Below are positions 35,170 to 47,668 of a stretch of DNA of 64,000 bases, piece by piece. Position 1 is the first letter of the stretch. The number at the start of each line of letters is the position of its first letter. A program made the translations under genes and the position numbers. This DNA is from Streblospio benedicti (Eukaryota > Annelida > Polychaeta > Spionida > Spionidae). The notes beneath the pieces were generated by a model. The model worked only from the letters and a program-made list of their open reading frames with translations. It was not told the origin of the DNA and did not search any database. The stretch is from assembly GCA_019095985.1 (NCBI GenBank), contig CM032662.1:17242859-17306858 (forward strand), given 5' to 3'.

Positions 35170-35580
35170 ACACGTGGTTTCATTTTTGGTTCTTTTGTTC
35201 AACTTCTATTCAGAATACGTGGACTGTTCATCAGTATGTGAGCACTCTTTTGAATAAAAAAAGAGTACTCACATACTGATGAACAATAAAAACCTCGACC
35301 ACCACCAACCAGCCCTTAATAGAATTTCCTTTGTCAACGTATTCCCTGAATAGAAGTTGTACTGTATTTTAATGTAATCAATATTGTGAATGTAAAAGTA
35401 CTGTAGATTTGTTAAGTATTGTTTAGATCTAGAAGTAGTATTCATTGCATTGGAAATTGACAAGGCACCTATACTGTGTGTGAAATATATTTATTTAAAT
35501 GTCAATTTCATAGTTTGTTATTTTATTTTGAATCTGAACAACTGCAAAGAAACAAGAACCAAAAATGAAAGATTTGTTTA
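35170..35580. mobile_element. nested inverted-repeat element with short hairpin
   Basis: Outer pair: CATTTTTGGTTCTTTTGTT (about 35180) and its inverted form AACAAGAACCAAAAATG (about 35550). Middle pair: AACTTCTATTCAG and CTGAATAGAAGTT (about 35200 and 35346). Inner hairpin at 35225-35285: TGTTCATCAGTATGTGAG and its perfect mirror around an A-rich loop. Non-coding. Confidence 0.55.
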
Positions 35581-35679
35581 AGAAAGGTTGCCCACAGGGC
35601 CATGTTTGTTAAAGGTACGTAATATGATAAACATTTGTATATGTCAAACGTAGGTTGCAGTCACACGTACAGTCACACA

Positions 35680-36131
35680 ACAGGGAACAGGGAGGGTGGT
35701 GATGGTGATGGAGGTGCATTTTTATATGCTCGGACCTGTTTTGAGGAGGGGTGTTGGCAGAAAGGAGTGTGTGTCCATATGGCGAAGGAGCGGGGTGGGG
35801 GGCGGACATGGCTGGTGGTGAGGCAGGGAGGAGAATTTTATATGTTCAGATCTCATTAATTTCAACCCGAGCAGTAGCAGAAAGGGGTATTGAGATGCAC
35901 ATTTAATGGTCTGTTCGTGTTTACCAGGGGTAGGCGTAGCTGGAGGAGGGTTATTAGAGGGATGAAGCATTGTCACATACATGTAGTGTGTGTATGGCTG
36001 TCACATATGATGACTGTGGGAGGAAGGTGGTGGAGATGTATCTAATCTTTCCCAGAGCTATATAGTGGCGGATGCTTATGTGAGGATCTGCGGGACAGGG
36101 TAAAAGACTGGAAGGGAGGAGCATTTAATAT
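35680..36131 (+). repeat. G-rich minisatellite-like island, left part
   Basis: Loose units of GGTGGTGATGG or GGAGG-rich sequence followed by ATTTTATATGTTCAGATCTC and CAACCCGAGCAG. The right part of the island continues after the LINE at 39827. The LINE has landed inside it. Confidence 0.5.
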
Positions 36132-39100
36132 GTACCAAGAGGCATGAATGATAATGTAAAGCGTAAATCCCTGTTTGCATGGTTTAGGAAAAAGAAATAT
36201 GACATAGTATTTTTACAAGAGACTCATAGTTCTGAACAATGTAAGGAGATATGGAAGCAAGATTGGAAAGGTGATATATTTATGTCCCATGGAGAACCAA
36301 ACAGTAGGGGTTGTATGATAATGCTCAAAGAGGGGTTGGATAGGAAGGTGAATTGGGTAAAATCAGATACGGACGGGCGTTATATGATTATTAATATTGA
36401 GCTAGATGGTGAAAATTTTATTCTAACTTGTGTTTATGCACCCAATACAGAGAATGAGCAGGTTCGCTTTATGAAAGTATTAGGGGACATATTTTACGCT
36501 GAACAACTTAACATAAATAATAGATTTATAATAGGTGGGGACTGGAATATTGTTCGAAATCACGAATTGGACAAATCTGGGGGATATACAATATAAAAGA
36601 TAAATCCATTCAGCAAATGGATTATCTCATTAATGCTTATGATCTAAATGACACTTGGCGAATAAAAAATCCAAATTTGAAAAGATTTACTTGGCGTCAG
36701 AAAAAATCCATTAATACAATGTAGACTGGATTATTTTCTATTATCTGATAATATTTTTGATAACATAGTCGACGTTGATATTATACCCTCAGTACATTCT
36801 GACCATTCTGCCATTACCTTAAAATATGCAGTTATCCCAAACAGTAAAAAAGGTCCTGGTTTTTGGAAATTCAACAATTCATTACTTGAAGATGATAATT
36901 TTGTGAATTTAATGAAAAGCAATTTACAAAAATGGAAAGATGATTATGAAACTATTGAAGATAAGAGAGTAAAATGGGAATTATTCAAATATAAAATAAG
37001 ATTAGCTTCTATAGATTTTGCGAAGCAGAAACAAAAGAGAGAGAGAACTAGAATTATTGAATTAGAACGAAGGATTATCCATTTAGATCGGAATTTAAAT
37101 ACCCATAACTACAACGAATATGAAAATATAAAAATGGAACTTAAAGAAATTGAAATTAACAAAACTAAAGGCAGTATTGTCAGAAGTAGGGTTAAGTGGC
37201 ATGAAGAGGGTGAAAAATGTACTAAATATTTTTTGAATTAGAAAAAGCAAATTCTATCAAAAAGCACATAAGAAAGCTACATTTGGATAATGGCAAAATA
37301 ATTACTAGTCAAGAAGAAATTTTAAACGCACAAAAAGTTTTCTACAGTAAATTATTATCTTCAGGAATAAACGAAATAAACTTTAACACAAATAAATTTT
37401 TTGAGAATAATGAAATTCCTTCACTTTCGGACAAACTCAAACAAATTTGTGATAAACCTATTGAAATTAAAGAATGTGAAGAGGTAATGAAATCTTTTAA
37501 AAGAAATCAAAGTCCCGGAAATGACGGAATCTCGATTGAATTCTATGAAAAATTTTGGTTACAATTAAGACAGGTTATGATAGAATGTTTTGAATATTGT
37601 TATGAATATGGTGAACTTTCTCATTCTCAAAAACAGGCTGTAATTTCTCTTCTACATAAAAAAGAAAAGGATAGACTTTTTTTTAAAAATTGGCGACCAA
37701 TTTCATTGTTAAATGTAGATTATAAAATTATCTCAAAAGTAATATCTCAGCGTTTCAAAAAAGTGCTACCATATCTTATCCATTGTAATCAGTCAGGTTT
37801 TATAGAAGGTAGATATATTGATGATGCGATTCACACGGTTACTGATATAATGGATTATTGTGAAACTTTTGAGCAGGAAGGTATGTTAATAATGGTTGAC
37901 TTTGAAAAAGCCTATGATTCCATAGAGTATGATTTTTTATTTCATGTATTAGGTATGTTTAATTTTGGAAACTATATCCAAAACTGGGTTAAAATATTCT
38001 ATACTAACATACAAAGTTGTGTACATAATAATAACATATCTTCAAAATATTTTAAAGTTACCCGAGGGCTGAGGCAAGGGGATCCGTTGTCTTCATATTT
38101 ATTTGTCTTGTGTGTAGAGATTTTATCTATATTTATAAGAAATGATAAAGATATCGAGGGTATAAAAGTAAAAGATAAAGAAATAAAACTAGTTCAATTT
38201 GCTGATGATACAACGGCTATATTGAAAAATTTAAAATCAGCAAAATTGTTTTTATCAACTTTGAAAGATTTCTCCCAAATATCAGGTCTTAAGCTAAATG
38301 AACAAAAAACTGAAGCGATGTGGTTGGGAGCTAACAAAAATAATGAGGAAAAACCATTGAACTTGAAATGGACAAGTGGACCAATTAGATTCCTTGGAAT
38401 CTATATAGGTCATAATCCTATTGATGTGTTTCACTTCAATTTTAAGCCAAGAATAGAGAAACTCAAATTAAACTTAAACAGGTGGAAACAAAGAAAATTA
38501 TCGTTATTGGGAAAGATTTTGATTGTAAAAGCACTTGGAGTCTCTCAATTTCTATATCTATCTAAATTTGTAACTGTTCCAAATGAAATGATAAAAATTA
38601 TCAATAGAATAATATACAAATTCATATGGGGAAGCAATATAGATAAAGTAAAACGCAATACAATGATACAAGAATTCCATAATGGAGGAATGAAAATGAT
38701 AGATATAGAAGCATTATTTAAAGCCCAAAAAATAAAGTGGGTCAATAGATATATTATGAACCATAATTCATTTTGGACGGTTACAATGGAAAAACTAATA
38801 TCTGTAAAAAATCTTAAAGTGTTATTAATGAGTAATTTTGATAATCATAAAATCAAATGTTTCTCTGTTTTTTATAAGGAATTATTGCAAATTTTGTGTG
38901 AAGTGAAGCACGTCAATGATGAACATCTTAATTTGGGAAATCAATTTATTTATTATAACGAAAATGTAAAGATTAACAATAAATATGTATATAATGAGTA
39001 CATGCTACAAGCAGGTATGTGGTTTATAAGTGATTTATATAAAAATGGAAATATAATAAGTTTTTTCTGAATGGCGGAACAGAGGTGTTCCTATAAATTG

Positions 39101-39826
39101 TTACATGGCATGGAGGAGTATTATAGAAGTATTACGTTTCAAAGGTCAAAATGTTTATGAAAGAGACCCATTATTAAAAGGTAGTATTTATGTATTAGAT
39201 ATCAATAAGAAATTGAAAGAATTATGTAAGTTAAAAACTAGACAGGTATATAGCATTTTAGTAAATAGAAAATATATCACTCCTGCTGTAATATATAAGC
39301 ATAAAATGATTGCGGTACATGATAATGATAAGATTGATAAGTGGCAGTATATTTTTTTCTTTACCACATATAGCATGTAAGGAAAATGATTTAAAAGAGA
39401 TCCAATTTAGAATTTTACATAGATGTTTGAGTCCAAATGTTTTGTTACATAAAATGAAGAAAGTAGATAGTGCACGATGTACATTTTTGTTTTTTATATT
39501 TAGAAACAATAGAGCATTTATTTTTTGAGTGTGCCCATGTTAAAGTATTGTTTAATGAATTTAATGTCATTATAAGGAGAAGGTTTGGCAAAAACATTTA
39601 TTTTAATTCAGATGATATCATTTTAGGCTACAAATATGAAAATGTAAATGACAAAGTGGTATTAGAAATAAATAATATGATTATAAAGTTTAAAATATTT
39701 GCATTGAAATATAAAGAAATAATACCATACTTAGGAAGGAGGACTTTGTAAGAATATTTTGAAACTATACTTATTTTGGACTTATATTAATGTATTTTTA
39801 ATCTATCAATATTTGCGATTAGCATG
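36132..39826 (+). mobile_element. Tx1/L1-like LINE, copy B: nearly whole ORF2
   Basis: 5' truncated 14 codons into ORF2 (starts at RGMNDNVKRK) and lacking the last ~130 bp of 3' UTR seen in copy C. Endonuclease 36144-36840: FLQETH, IIGGDWN, SVHSDHSA. Reverse transcriptase within the 595-codon frame 37283-39070: SPGNDGISIEFYEKFW, NWRPISLLNVDYKIISKVIS, SGFIEGRYIDDA, MVDFEKAYDS, GLRQGDPLSSYLF, QFADDTTAIL and IRFLGIYIG. A cysteine-type tail (FFECAH) lies at 39520. Frames are broken near 36590, by a stop near 37239, one near 39068, and shifts near 39350 and 39480. It is over 95% similar by eye to copy A, so it is a recent insertion. Currently inactive. Confidence 0.92.
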
Positions 39827-40060
39827 AAAAAAGGGCTGTGTGGAAAGAAGAGAGGGGTGGCGGTGGCAAGGTAGGCAAGGTATGAGTGGATACAACCTGG
39901 GGAAGGATATTATAGAGATCAATAATTGCCATATTTGTACATCTAGTGTTGTGAGCATATGACGATGGGAGGACGGTGATAGAGGAAGGATGGGGAGAAA
40001 GAAGATTTAATGTGTTCCGTATCTCATCTGTTTCAACTTGAGCAACACCGGCATACAGCT
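39827..40060 (+). repeat. G-rich minisatellite-like island, right part
   Basis: AAGAGAGGGGTGGCGGTGGC, GATGGGAGGACGGTGATAG and GATTTAATGTGTTCCGTATC followed by CAACTTGAGCAACACC continue the unit seen at 35680-36131. Confidence 0.5.
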
Positions 40061-41905
40061 AGTGTATAATAAAAAGCCTAAATCATTTTAATTAGATACG
40101 TATTAATTGGTTGAAGGTGTCTCACTTTATTGTTGTGGCTATCTTCTCTTCACAATTTGGTGGTAAAGATGGTAGCCACAATATCATAAATATCATAAAA
40201 ACTTAGCTTTTCTATAAGATAGTTTATAATGATCATGAAGCTAAACATATAATTATGTACATGCTAACATCCTGAATAACAGGCAGATGCCTAGAATTTA
40301 TAACATCCTACGGATTCACGTTCGAAAATATTATCATTAAATACGGTCCATATTTGACTACAAGACGTAGTCATACTACTAAAAGTTGTAAAGACATAAT
40401 TCAACATCTTTTCAGAACAACAGTTATATATAGTCATTAAGATATTGCCTTGCATATAAATATATTTCGTTTGACTATGCCAGATCAACATTATTATCTA
40501 GTTTTTGAAGATTATTATGCCAATATATTTCTCTTTCTTTCTAGTGTGGGGGGGGTGTGGATAAATAGATACACCCTGCTTGTTATACGAAGCCTTATAC
40601 TTTTCAGCCATACATTTTTGCAGTCGGTTGAATGATGACCATACAAGCATGGCAAAATGTGACAAACTTTCTTAGTGAGAGTTGGTCAAAGTGGCAGTTG
40701 TACATGTTGTAGACATGTCAGTCAGCAAATCCTGCCCCACAATGGGATTGGTCTGCAATCAAAGAGGCTTATCATTTACCAGCATACTACATGAAAATGA
40801 TAAACTGGGCACATTTTCAAAAAAAACATTGTATCAACAATACACAGGCCTTTCAAAATATTTACAATAAGTTGGAATAATTTTGTACCAATTATGATAA
40901 GGGCTTTTAATTGTCACAATATTTATTTGAAATTACTTCTTAATATTTCATATGATAATGAGAATAAGAATTACCTAAAACCACCATAGTATTTGTAAAA
41001 GTAACTGACTCCCACGCCCCCATCATTCTCAAGCCATCTACTGCTGTCCTGCCGGGAATGTGGTTACATCTGACTGTGTTGCTACTTGGTCAACTTGTTT
41101 AACCTGCTGGCAGAGGACAGCCCGCGCTAGTTTGCATGTCTTCTGTTCCGTTCACATCCCTGTCTTCCTTTGTTGGCAACATGCACAATGCGGTCGCACG
41201 CCTACTGGGTCAAGCCGGGCGGACGATGTCGCTGGATGGCTCAGCCTCATGCTCGCATAAGACTACGCTTGCGTGGCTGAACAGACTTGTTGAAACCAGG
41301 CTTGCCACAAACGTCCACATACTTCTTTGCTGTGTTGTTAGTTTGCTGACTGTATGCTACAGTGTCTGCTTACATTAAACAAATGGCCGGGTGACTCCCA
41401 GGTTTCACAAAAGAGCCCTGTTCTATACTGACTTTGACTGATGCTGACATGCACAGCGCAAGTGTCCAGCGAAGATGATTGCCAATTCCCTGAACCAGAG
41501 AGTTGTTGTGTTCACAGAGCCCAACCACAGGTTAGCCTCTAGAGAAGATCCACCAAGGTCCTTTCTCCAGAGAAAGTTTGCTTGCCCTACTGCGAGTCTT
41601 TTTCTGCTGCTGATAAGGTAGAACTGTTGCCCTAATGGCAAACCCAGTACTTGCCGCATTGTCTCCCCTAATCATACCAAAAAAAGGCCTTTACTAATGA
41701 ATATGAACAACTCTACAAGGTGTGTAACAGAAGGGAACTAAACTAATCCAGTGCAACTTCATATTGCCTACTTTAAACTTACAGGAATGCTACAATTCAT
41801 GTACACTGTATGATTTACATCATTAACTTAGTTTTATTACACTACAGCAAGTTCGAGGGTCTAAAAGTCAGCACTGATGTTGAACTGTATGAATAGTGTC
41901 TTAGG
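40061..41905. other. no assignable gene; GC-rich patch at 41040-41680
   Basis: 40061-41035 is AT-rich without signals. 41040-41680 is clearly richer in GC and has open frames on both strands, none of which I recognise and none with a good splice context, so I do not call a gene. It may be old repeat DNA or an unrecognised exon cluster. Confidence 0.3.
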
Positions 41906-41962
41906 ATGGTGCAATGTTTATCAGGCAGGGGGACCACTGCACATCGACATTGGTATAGCGCT

Positions 41963-42032
41963 GGCTTTGTTGGCTAGTTGGTAAAGCGCCAGTCTAATCC
42001 CAGAGGTCCGGGTTCGATCCCCGCCCAGGCCA
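41963..42032 (+). tRNA. tRNA-like sequence (pseudogene or SINE head)
   Basis: GGCTTTG at the 5' end can pair with CCAGGCC at the 3' end except for one position and one G-U. TGGCTAGTTGGTAAAGCGCC is an A-box/D-arm, and GGTTCGATCCC is a perfect B box with a 4-bp T stem. The anticodon stem pairs poorly (CCAGTCTAATCCCAGAGG), so no anticodon can be assigned safely. I take it as a tRNA pseudogene or the head of a SINE. Confidence 0.45.
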
Positions 42033-42693
42033 AGTCAAAGACTGTATGTTCACTTGGTTCTGAATGTACTAAAAAGTACCATGCATGTTAAACTCAACTA
42101 TAACCTCTACTAAATTTCATATCAAAGCATAAGTGAATCTCCACAACAATATATTATTGTTTTATAGTAATACTGACACTGTTTCATGTTTTTAACTTGT
42201 TTTGCCATCCATACTTTTTTGTGATTTTTATCTTTTATTACCATTTTTCTGTTTGTTGACTGACATCAAAGTGATCATATATTATTTTCAATGTTAAAAT
42301 TGCTGAAAATACGCATTTTTGCCTATAGAACTTGTTCAATTATTTATCCAGCATTATCAATTTTTTTATTAAAAGATAGAATCATGCTATATTTTGTATT
42401 TCTGTTTTTGTTTTACATTTTTATGCTACCATATTTTCCTATAAAAGAAGCATAAGAAGGATTTGAAAGGTATTGATGTATATGGATGTTTTTTATTACA
42501 TCTGCAAATTATTTTCTTATATTTTGTTAATGAAAATTCACATTGGTTATGTGTTTTTTTGTTTGTGCCATTCTGGTAATGAACAGAACCTCTTTTTGTA
42601 AAATTGTGCTATATTTACATAATAGTTCATTTAAGCCTTTTACATTGTTGCAACACTGATTTTTTTCTACTTTCAATGTCATCTACTAGAGTT
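42033..42693. other. AT-rich, no feature seen
   Basis: T-rich sequence without repeats or exons that I can support. Confidence 0.4.
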
Positions 42694-43300
42694 CTAAAGG
42701 CCTCGTCCCACTTGTTTCTGCGTATGAGGTGGACACATAAATTCTAGGCATTTCTGGACATAAATGTTTATATGTCGAGCATCTGCTGATAGGGAATCTA
42801 TTTTGGCATTAAATGATTTTTTACGCCAGCGCATAGTGAACTCACAGCTGAGCAAGACTGGTACAAAAACCTGGCAATAAGAATCCCAAGCAGACGCACA
42901 AGTCTCATCCAGATTTTTGTGTGCATCAATTTTGCATCGAGGTTATGCTGACCTTGTGCTCACTGTCTGCTACCCGGAACATACATCTGTCGTTGAACAC
43001 CTGCTGAATGTATGCCATAAACTCCAAAGTGTGCCAAGCTTAAGCCAATCTGCTTTCATCTCAAGCATCTGCTCCCTAATGCGCGGCAGATATTCAGTTA
43101 CAAGTTCGGCGATGTAGACATACGCCTACATAAAAAAATCAATATATTATCGATTGGTATGCTGCTCACACTTTCAATGTTTGGAGCAGCTCAAAACCTG
43201 AGCGAAAAGAGCCGGACCGACGATAATCTCCTAGAGTTTTGGCTGGTACGGCAGTGAGCGCTACAAGCACGTCACACGCATTTAAAGCTGCAAAGGAAGG
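42694..43300 (+). mobile_element. decayed copy of TTAA-flanked inverted-repeat element (family D)
   Basis: TAAAGGCCTCGTCCCACTTG, TAAATTCTAGGCATTTCTGG, GTCGAGCATCTGCTGATAG, then TTTTGGCATTAAATGATT and GCGCATAGTGAACTCACAGC match the left end of the element at 49851 in order. The right end is not recognisable. Confidence 0.6.
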
Positions 43301-43437
43301 CTGGGTCGGCATAGGCGTGAGCTGCAGATGCTTAGGGTAGATGTTTTAATTGATATCCTACCGATTTTTATCATCTGGGCGTAAGTTCCCACGCGCCAGA
43401 ATAAGTGAGACGCGAAGCTTTAACTATGACCAGGTGA

Positions 43438-43640
43438 GCAGCAATATCCCTGGCGCATGAATTATTTTGTACCACTGCACTCAAGCAGTGGGATTTCAGC
43501 AGGTGAGTGCTGGGTACACGTCCCATGCCCAATGAGAATGACAAATCATCAGGTCCTCCTACTTTCCAACTTTGAAAAAGTACCTGTCCCCTACCAAATG
43601 CACCGTCCCCCTGCTCAGCAAATATTGCACCGTGATTCTT
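43438..43640 (-). repeat. dispersed repeat family E, inverted copy
   Basis: On the minus strand it reads GTGCAATATTTGCTGAGCAG, GGGACGGTGCATTTGG, then TTCTCATTGGGCATGGGAC and CTGCTGAAATCCCAC, the same order as 48576-48775. A short further piece is at 41913-41955. Confidence 0.55.
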
Positions 43641-44424
43641 TAACACTTGTGTTATTCTTTCTGAAAGACCTTTGAGGTAGGGAAATATTAGTAGGCATTT
43701 GGTCTTCTCCCTATCTGTTTAGCAGCTTGTTTGGTCTGTGCTTACTAGTCTCTGGTTTGACTCACTTATTGCTCACATGTTGTTGGAAGTATGAAAAACA
43801 TGTTTTATTTCTTTAATTTTAAATTTATTCTTACACTTTTTCAATTCAATCCTTATCCCTCTATGTTCAAATTAGTAACACCAAACCAAATGCCTCTATC
43901 CTCTAATACTACATAACAATATATGTCTACAGTATTTAAATATGGTGCAATAATACAAGGAACAATTTTATAATCACAAATGCTTGCGCAAACACACTTA
44001 TAATCAACATCTACAATGAATGTTTATAAACGTATTTGCTGCACCATTTGCAGTCCAGCACACTTCAGTACAAATAGAAAAAACTACCCTATACAGAAGA
44101 ATAAACTTAACAGTCCATTATCAACTTCATTCGCTCTAGGTTCAACAGCAGATTGTCTCTATTGGTCTCAATTAACTGTACACTTTCACAAATGGAGGAA
44201 TCCTCAATCTTCATATATTTTTGCCACCGCGGATTGACATCTCAATAGAGTAAAGCATGTTTATTGGCCTCTTTCACCACCTCTTTCCATTTTTTACTTT
44301 CACAATTGCTACACGACACTGTCCATTAAACTCGCTACAAGTTCAACTTATCCTTCCTAATTTCTAGAACCTCTTGGCATAGCATCCTTCACTAAAACAA
44401 CATCCCCGCCATTGATCCCCCCCA

Positions 44425-45420
44425 GACTCAGCAACGCCCGGGTGGCGCCCATCCCAGCAGCGACCACCACCAGCTAAGCATTGCCCAGCCGCCAGTCAAC
44501 CTCCCCAACACCCAGCAGGTGTTCAACCCAGCAGAGGCCGCTACTGCCCACCGACCAGCCGGCAGTCAATGCAAAAACAACGCGGCGATACTACCCACGC
44601 CGGGGCCACGCCTAAGAGACGCCATTGTTATTCCCCAGAAACGCTCCATCTCAGCAGACCAACGCTGCAGCAGACAACCACACCGACTCAGCAACTTCCA
44701 GACTCAGCAACGCCTCGGGCAGGCGGCCATCCCCGCATGGACCACCACCAGCTACAATGACCAGCCGCCAGCCACGCCTCAGTGCAGCAGCGACAGCTAT
44801 CGCTAATGTGCTTACTGCAGTCAACCAGGTATGCTTTACTACCTATTAATTATGCACTTCATCTCGTTTGTTTCCAGCGCAAACGACCGAATAGGCCTAA
44901 ATTAATAAGTGACAGCCTCACAATAAGTCAACGCCTAACACACGACCCAAAGGCACTGGACCGTCCATCCTACGTCCTCAACATCTCCCAGAACATCGCA
45001 CTACAACCATAGACAAACCAGAGACTCTGCCATACATCACACAGGTTCATCACCACCCAGGACATCGCGGTACACACCAGAGGCGTCGCCCATCCACCCC
45101 ACGGCCCCTATTCAACCAGGGACACCCCAGCACAGCCCAGGGATGCTGCCAATCACCCAACGACCTCATCATTGCCCAAGACGCCCAGCAAGGAGCAGAG
45201 ACGCCACCCGATCATTGTGACACAGGTCAGAGACGCTGCACATAAATCACACAACCTCACCCAGACTACAGACCAGTTACCACCAAACATCCCAGTCCAG
45301 ACCCCACCAGCAGGTTATCACCCGACTGCCGGCCATCAGCAACAGCTGCTATCCGAGAAACCAGGGACACCCAGCCATATAACACACCAGCGACACTGGG
45401 CCATATAACACCACAAACTG
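44425..45420 (+). repeat. C/A-rich degenerate tandem repeat region
   Basis: AGACTCAGCAACGCC (about 44427 and 44703), ACCACCACCAGCTA (about 44462 and 44742) and CAGCCGCCAG mark an imperfect duplication of about 275 bp. 45050-45400 repeats CCAGGGACACC and CACCCAG-type words. Frames here are rich in Pro, Gln and Thr, but no frame stays open across the region and splice signals are not convincing. Composition is far from the AT-rich surroundings. Confidence 0.45.
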
Positions 45421-45839
45421 ATGCAACAGCCCGCAAAACCCGTGGCCTAATTGGTAAGTCACTACACACAACGCAAACAACAAACCAATCATTTCAATAA
45501 TTACTACTTCAGCAAGCAGCAGTTAAATACAGTCATTATCAATTTAAGGCAGACAATCTTTACAGGTACGAGAATCGCATCAGGCAGCCGAGAATTTAAT
45601 GCAGCATTCACCACGCAAGTTACATTATCTCTACGTACAGAGATTGCATAAGTCAACGCAGCAATTCACCACCATGATTGCGTCATTCGAACGACAATTT
45701 AAGCTCGCCACTGCCATGGCAGACGAGATACAACTACAAATATCGCCCAAGCCGACCAACAGAAACAGACGACATTTTACACCCGACTTACTAATAATCG
45801 AAGTTATGAAGAAGCACAAGGTGTGAATCAGTGCCAATA

Positions 45840-46980
45840 ATTTACAGAATAAGTGTCTAAGGGAAAAATATTGTAAGAAGCCCCAATTTGTGGAATAAAG
45901 TTGGTGTCCGCAAAATTATGACATCACACATGCTTTCAAGCTTTTAAACAATTAATAATATGTTATCTTATGTATAACTATCCAGTGTGTCATACATGTA
46001 AATGATTTTCATTAGAGAACAGTAATTTGAAAAGATTATTTCATAAAGTCACAAAATTGATATACTGTAAAACTAGAAATGTTTTTGCATGTTGTAATTT
46101 TGCGAATTTTGTGGGTAGGTGCAAAAAACGCAAACTTAAATAGTCAGCAAACATTAATAGCCTATGTAAAGTATGTCTAGGATGGAAAAATCACATAATT
46201 AAATGGTCACAAAATAATTTAATAGCCACAAAATATTCTAATTTTACAGTAAACGTTCACTGATTTGCCAATGTCCTATAATGCTTAAAATTTTGTTTCA
46301 CACTTAACATGAACTAGTCCATCAAATACGTTACAATCATATTTTATCCAAATGTACACAGCAACAATGTAAGTTGATGTTGAATATTTCGTATAATATT
46401 ATGATTTTTATGGACTTATCATATTTTACCAACAAGTAAAAGAAATCATACATTTTGTAATAAATATACCCCAAATATTTTTTGATTAGTTAATTGGTTT
46501 TTACCATGTCATTGTCACATGTACACAAATTCAGTTTTTTTTCTAATCTCTAGAGTATGAAAATGCTGCGCCTGTCTTAGGCATTGCCTATTCATAATAT
46601 TCTACACAAAATAATTTTACAAAACTCTGCTTAAACTCCACAAATTTCAGCATCTAAAAATAGTCCTACAGCTCAGGACTTTCTGTATGCCTTTTTAGGT
46701 CCAGAGAATTACTCTTCATTTTTTAGTAGAAGACCACTAGTAGTTCACGAATATTGAGGGTGCCATAGCATCAACTAGTTAAATTTTGAGAAATCCAAGA
46801 TGGCCGCCAATTACTCATTTTTGGCCATAGCTCATAACCGTGGCACATAGGACAATGAATTTGATATCTAGAATAGGTTTTAGGGGTCATAGAATCCGTT
46901 TATGACATTAAAGATATTGTAGAATGAATATGTTTTTATTCAGAAAAACATAAATAGAAATTTAAGATACAACCAGTGAA
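45840..46980. other. AT-rich, holds MITE family A copy 2
   Basis: Apart from the MITE at 46063-46251 there is only AT-rich DNA; 46720-46930 includes TCCAAGATGGCCGCCA, shared in inverse orientation with about 9120. No gene. Confidence 0.35.
46063..46251 (+). mobile_element. TA-flanked MITE, family A, copy 2
   Basis: TACTGTAAAACTAGAAATG at the left, AATATTCTAATTTTACAGTA at the right, 189 bp. Internal GTGGGTAGGTGCAAAAAAC is shared with copies 1 and 3. Confidence 0.75.
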
Positions 46981-47371
46981 AATTTGCCACCCAAAGGTTG
47001 CAAACTAATCCTTAACGAAGCTAGCTGTGAGTTTGGGCCCAAGGACTATTACAACCCACCCTGTGTGCATAGGCGGCTCAAAATTCATACTCTCCGGGTC
47101 AACTGCTGGCTGGTTTACTTGCTTCCGTGTCGGCCTCATACAGCATCTAAGCTCGCTGACACGAGGGTAGCTTCCCATTTTCGCCGTAAGCAGGAGGATT
47201 TCCAGCTCTGTCCGAAGTCTGTTTGACATCATCCAGGCGCCTCACCCTAGGTTGATAGGTCAGTGATTTTGGCCACAACCAAATCACTTCTTCTCATTGT
47301 CGAAACAACATCCCCTGGTTCTCCAGTGACAGCGGAACACTTTAGTGGAACAGCAATGGTACCACGTAAAG

Positions 47372-47668
47372 ATTGCCCAAAATTGGCACCAAGAAAAAAT
47401 CCACATTCCAACCAAGCAGCAAATATTGATTATTGGGTTTTGAAAACTGATATTGATTAATATCTGTTATTCAAACAGTACTATTGTATTGCAAACACAA
47501 ATATCTTTTGCCTGGGTATATTGGTTCTCATTCATTCTGATGTTTTCTCCTCAAATTCATTTCTTGATTGTAAAGTATACATCATTTCAGTATATATCTT
47601 AATTGCCCATAAGTCAACGTCGTTCTTAGCGACGCAGTGTTCTTTTGAACACTTTTGATCTAGTTATA
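47372..47668 (+). repeat. dispersed repeat family C, copy 3 (second half only)
   Basis: CACCAAGAAAAAATCCACAT, GAAAACTGATATTGATTAAT, ATCATTTCAGTATATATCTT and CACTTTTGATCTAGTT match copy 2 closely. The first half, with the GATGAACCGATTTCG block, is absent. Confidence 0.65.

Noticed and set aside
41060-41378. Overlapping plus-strand frames in a GC-rich patch
   Set aside because: Two frames compete, neither is recognisable, and no acceptor or donor fits the phase of the LamG gene.
47005-47232. Minus-strand frame of 75 codons (and a plus-strand partner)
   Set aside because: Somewhat GC-rich and protein-like, but no motif, no convincing splice site and next to repeat family C; not enough to call.
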